Assembly (NCBI GenBank): GCA_002379985.1
Contig: DFVG01000001.1
Span: 1 to 43,814 of the forward strand
DNA: 43,814 nucleotides
Origin: Flavobacteriaceae bacterium UBA4166
GTDB taxonomy: Bacteria > Bacteroidota > Bacteroidia > Flavobacteriales > Flavobacteriaceae
Reading direction: 5' to 3'
In this document: piece by piece, positions 41,738 through 43,814 of the stretch
Layout: each line of letters opens with the position of its first letter
Numbering within the stretch: the stretch's first letter is position 1
The notes under the pieces: generated by a model
What the model was told of the DNA's origin: nothing
The model's database searches: none
What the model saw: the letters and a program-made list of their open reading frames with translations, nothing else
Made by a program: the position numbers and the translations under genes

Positions 41738-42225
41738 TCCAATTTTTTTTCAAAACAAACACTGTTTTCAACTCCTTTGTAAGGTCCGTAATTTTCAATC
41801 AACTTATAGCCCGCTTTTTTATACAGTGCAATGGCTTCCGGTTGTCGTTTTCCGGTTTCCAAAACCGCTGTATCAAAACCTATAGAAACCGCCCAAGCTT
41901 CCAGTGCATTCAAAAGTTCAAGGGCAAAACCATTTCCGCGGTATTCAGGAAGGGTGTACATACGTTTGATCTCAATACGTTTGCTGTCTAATACTTTAAA
42001 AGCCCCACAACAAACCGCGGTGTTGCCTTGGTATCCAAGGATCTTATGACGGAGTAGTTCAAGACTATTGAATTGGTCATAAAATGCATGCTCGGCACCA
42101 TCTCTAGCGGCTAGCTCTTTATTGAGATGATCAACCAGCATGATAAAATCAGGATGCGAAGTTTCATGCCGAACGAATTGAATCCTTGCTTTATCCTGTA
42201 AACTTGATGTGGGTGTGACTGCCAT
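41734..42225 (-). CDS. GNAT-family N-acetyltransferase
   Basis: This protein of 163 residues from ATG 42225 would transfer an acetyl group from acetyl-CoA to an amine. The acetyl-CoA loop is clear: KRMYTLPEYRGNGFALELLN, with the R-G-N-G-F-A form of R/Q-x-x-G-x-G/A. The later AVLETGKRQPEAIALYKKAG is motif B. A longer frame to 42300 exists but would overlap the iron-sulfur gene by more than 100 bases. It overlaps that gene by about 35 bases from the chosen start. The substrate is unknown. Confidence 0.82.
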   Translation of the reverse strand: MAVTPTSSLQDKARIQFVRHETSHPDFIMLVDHLNKELAARDGAEHAFYDQFNSLELLRHKILGYQGNTAVCCGAFKVLDSKRIEIKRMYTLPEYRGNGFALELLNALEAWAVSIGFDTAVLETGKRQPEAIALYKKAGYKLIENYGPYKGVENSVCFEKKLD

Positions 42226-42622
42226 CGCAATACGGTTTATTTTTTGAGGCACCGCAGCGGCAAAACGCTGTGGTGGTGGTTTTTTCAGCACAACTACCAT
42301 CGATCAACGTGACTTTCGCTCCGCCATGTGCTAACAACGGACCGTTCTCAACCACCTCAATTGCGGCACGTCCCGTCTCTTTATTATTCTTTTCAGTAGT
42401 ATTAGGGGTTTCAAAACGCAAAGCGCCTGAAGGACAAGCTTTAATTTGCTTTTTGAGTTCAGTAACAGAGGCATGTTCAACCTGAATCCATGGACGTTCA
42501 TCAGGACGATACACCTTGGGTAATTTTGAAACACAAACTTTAGAGTGAATACACAGATCAGGCGTCCAAACTACCGTTAGCTCATCTTTTTTATATTCTT
42601 TGGAGAAAGGCTTCTTATTCAT
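42191..42622 (-). CDS. Iron-sulfur protein: Fer4_19 (YjdI-like) domain fused to a CDGSH domain
   Basis: This protein of 143 residues starts at ATG 42622. The first half is a divergent mono-cluster 4Fe-4S domain (Fer4_19, DUF1271) with DLCIHSKVCVSKLPKVYRP and IKACPSGALRFE. The second half is a CDGSH-type 2Fe-2S domain: FCRCGASKNKPYCDGSHTHI has the Cys-x-Cys-x10-Cys-x3-His ligands. The ATG overlaps the stop of the upstream gene by four bases (ATGA). In E. coli the separate genes yjdI and yjdJ also sit side by side, and here a YjdJ-like gene is the upstream partner. The likely role is electron transfer or cluster handling; the partner protein is unknown. Confidence 0.88.
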   Translation of the reverse strand: MNKKPFSKEYKKDELTVVWTPDLCIHSKVCVSKLPKVYRPDERPWIQVEHASVTELKKQIKACPSGALRFETPNTTEKNNKETGRAAIEVVENGPLLAHGGAKVTLIDGSCAEKTTTTAFCRCGASKNKPYCDGSHTHIKFTG

Positions 42623-42915
42623 GAGGGAAGTTTGACATTTTCGGCAAGTAAGGGTTGCCATTGCGGATGTTCCTTGAGATAATGAACCACAAAGGGACAC
42701 CAGGGAACAATTTTGAGATCACGCTTTTCGATATCCTCTAATACAGCCCCAACGAGTTTGCTTCCTATCCCTTGACCTTCTAATTCTTTAGGTACTTCGG
42801 TATGGGTCAAATAAATCTTATTTTCCTTCTGCTTGTACTCCAACTTTGCAAGATGTTCTTTGATATGAAGTTCGTATTGGTGTTTCTCTTTGTTGTGATG
42901 TAATTCGCTTGTCAT
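42619..42915 (-). CDS. YjdJ-like small N-acetyltransferase
   Basis: This short GNAT-related protein of 98 residues belongs to the Acetyltransf_CG / YjdJ group. It shows AKLEYKQKENKIYLTHTEVP, the acetyl-CoA loop ELEGQGIGSKLVGAVLEDIE, and the closing IVPWCPFVVHYLKEHPQW, all typical of this family. It overlaps the iron-sulfur gene by four bases and seems to head the three-gene minus-strand unit. The substrate is unknown. Confidence 0.9.
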   Translation of the reverse strand: MTSELHHNKEKHQYELHIKEHLAKLEYKQKENKIYLTHTEVPKELEGQGIGSKLVGAVLEDIEKRDLKIVPWCPFVVHYLKEHPQWQPLLAENVKLPS

Positions 42916-43049
42916 TTGAGTTTCTTTTTCAGGCCTTCTAAGATACTAATTTTCATGCTCTTTTAAGGAATTACTTTGCTTACATAACCATAACTTTAAC
43001 CCTACTTTACAACAAAAGCAAATCATTATTGGTACCTTATAGGCTCCAT

Positions 43050-43067
43050 AGAAAAATAGATTTTTCT
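43050..43067. repeat. Perfect AT-rich inverted repeat upstream of katG
   Basis: AGAAAAA-TAGA-TTTTTCT is a perfect 7-bp inverted repeat in the 272-base AT-rich gap between the YjdJ-like gene and katG. It could be a regulator site for katG or the divergent gene, or a weak hairpin. A possible -7-like box, TATTTTCA, lies at 43155-43162. Nothing else in this gap reads as a gene. Confidence 0.4.
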
Positions 43068-43187
43068 TTTCGAAATTCAACAAACGATAACGATACGCAA
43101 TAACTTAATAATTCAAATAAATTACATCTTCTTTATCTTACGCATAAGGAAGTGTATTTTCACATAAATAACCGAAAATAGAAAACA

Positions 43188-43814
43188 ATGGATAGTAAGA
43201 ACTCAAACTCAAACGGAAGTCCAGGAAACGTATGGGAGGTCAATGAATCTTCTGCTTCTTGTCCGTTTCTGAATGGAACCATGCATCAAGCCGCCGGAGG
43301 CGGAACTTCCAATCGCGATTGGTGGCCGAATCAATTAAACTTAGGAATTTTACGTCAACACTCAGAATTGGCTGATCCTATGGATCCCGATTTTGATTAT
43401 GCCGAAGCCTTTAAATCGCTTGATCTCGCAGCGGTGAAGAAAGATCTTAATGACCTTATGACCGACAGTCAAGATTGGTGGCCAGCCGATTACGGACACT
43501 ACGGTCCGTTTTTCATCAGAATGGCTTGGCACAGTGCTGGAACCTATCGTATTGCCGATGGTCGTGGAGGTGGTGGATCGGGTTCTCAACGTTTCGCCCC
43601 ATTGAACAGCTGGCCTGATAATGCCAACTTGGATAAAGCCCGTTTGTTGCTCTGGCCTGTTAAAAAGAAGTACGGAAAGAAATTATCCTGGGCCGATCTC
43701 TTGATCTTAGCCGGAAATGTTGCGCATGAGTCTATGGGACTTAAGATGTTTGGTTTTGCCGGAGGTCGCGAAGATATTTGGCAGCCGGAAGAAGATATTT
43801 ATTGGGGTTCTGAA
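43188..43814 (+). CDS. katG: Catalase-peroxidase, 5' part only (cut by window edge)
   Basis: KatG is a bifunctional heme enzyme that removes hydrogen peroxide. The frame is open from ATG 43188 to the end of the window (209 codons), so about the first quarter to third of a ~730-residue protein is present. The N-terminus has SSASCPFLNGT and NRDWWPNQLNLGILRQHS. The distal heme site is complete: FFIRMAWHSAGTYR holds the active-site Arg, Trp and His. This is followed by GRGGGGSGSQRFAPLNSWPD and WADLLILAGNVAHESMGL. In KatG the distal Trp is part of the covalent Met-Tyr-Trp adduct; the Tyr and Met of that adduct lie beyond this window. Confidence 0.96.
   Translation, partial: MDSKNSNSNGSPGNVWEVNESSASCPFLNGTMHQAAGGGTSNRDWWPNQLNLGILRQHSELADPMDPDFDYAEAFKSLDLAAVKKDLNDLMTDSQDWWPADYGHYGPFFIRMAWHSAGTYRIADGRGGGGSGSQRFAPLNSWPDNANLDKARLLLWPVKKKYGKKLSWADLLILAGNVAHESMGLKMFGFAGGREDIWQPEEDIYWGSE

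Noticed and set aside
1..43814. CRISPR arrays, tRNA or rRNA genes, insertion sequences, integrases
   Set aside because: No regular repeat-spacer pattern, no tRNA-like cloverleaf and no transposase or integrase protein was seen.

Overview
The window looks like a chromosomal segment of a marine flavobacterium (Bacteroidota, Flavobacteriaceae-like). The basis is TAnnTTTG-type promoter elements, a PorV/PorQ-family outer-membrane protein of the type IX secretion group, a recQ / kpsF-type isomerase / tatC / lptB gene neighbourhood, and several sulfotransferases in a polysaccharide locus. About three quarters of the window (positions 1 to ~33,200) is a large surface-polysaccharide biosynthesis locus. 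The rest is conserved housekeeping sequence, ending inside katG. REGION 1 (1-14,004) is an accessory section with mixed strands. It holds a DegT-type aminotransferase, three sulfotransferases of different subtypes (one plus strand, two minus strand), several family 2 glycosyltransferases, a GT32-like and a GT4 glycosyltransferase, a solitary GT-D-like protein, and a minus-strand MBOAT acyltransferase + SGNH hydrolase pair. REGION 2 (14,116-33,200) reads as one tightly coupled plus-strand operon of 18 genes, most overlapping or separated by fewer than 5 bases. It opens with neuB-neuC-neuA, a full set for a CMP-activated nonulosonic (sialic-type) acid. It continues with an HTTM-family membrane protein, an SDR / ATP-grasp / HAD trio, a polyprenyl-phosphate sugar synthase-like GT2, a NeuD/PglD-type acyltransferase, a WecE-like aminotransferase, a GT-C-like membrane protein, five GT-B enzymes, an O-antigen polymerase/ligase-family protein and, last, the polyprenyl-phosphate sugar-phosphate transferase that would prime repeat-unit assembly. 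No flippase (Wzx), no export proteins (Wza/Wzc) and no RmlA/RmlB are visible; they probably lie outside the window. REGION 3 (33,206-43,814) holds a DUF4105 protein, the PorV/PorQ-like protein, pssA, the minus-strand set kdsD-like / tatC / CMD-family / lptB, recQ, a three-gene minus-strand cluster (GNAT, Fer4_19+CDGSH iron-sulfur protein, YjdJ-like acetyltransferase) and the 5' part of katG. How it works together: the priming transferase starts a lipid-linked repeat unit, roughly 15 glycosyltransferases extend it, and NeuBCA and WecE/NeuD supply unusual sugars. Sulfotransferases and the MBOAT/SGNH pair would decorate the product. The product is therefore inferred to be an acidic, sulfated, acylated polysaccharide carrying a nonulosonic acid. 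The least expected signal is not a gene. The 7-mer TTCCGAA (or its complement TTCGGAA) appears about 60 times by eye across the window, in all reading frames and on both strands. That is roughly ten times what base composition predicts, so it may be a genome-wide sequence tag such as a DNA-uptake or Chi-like motif.
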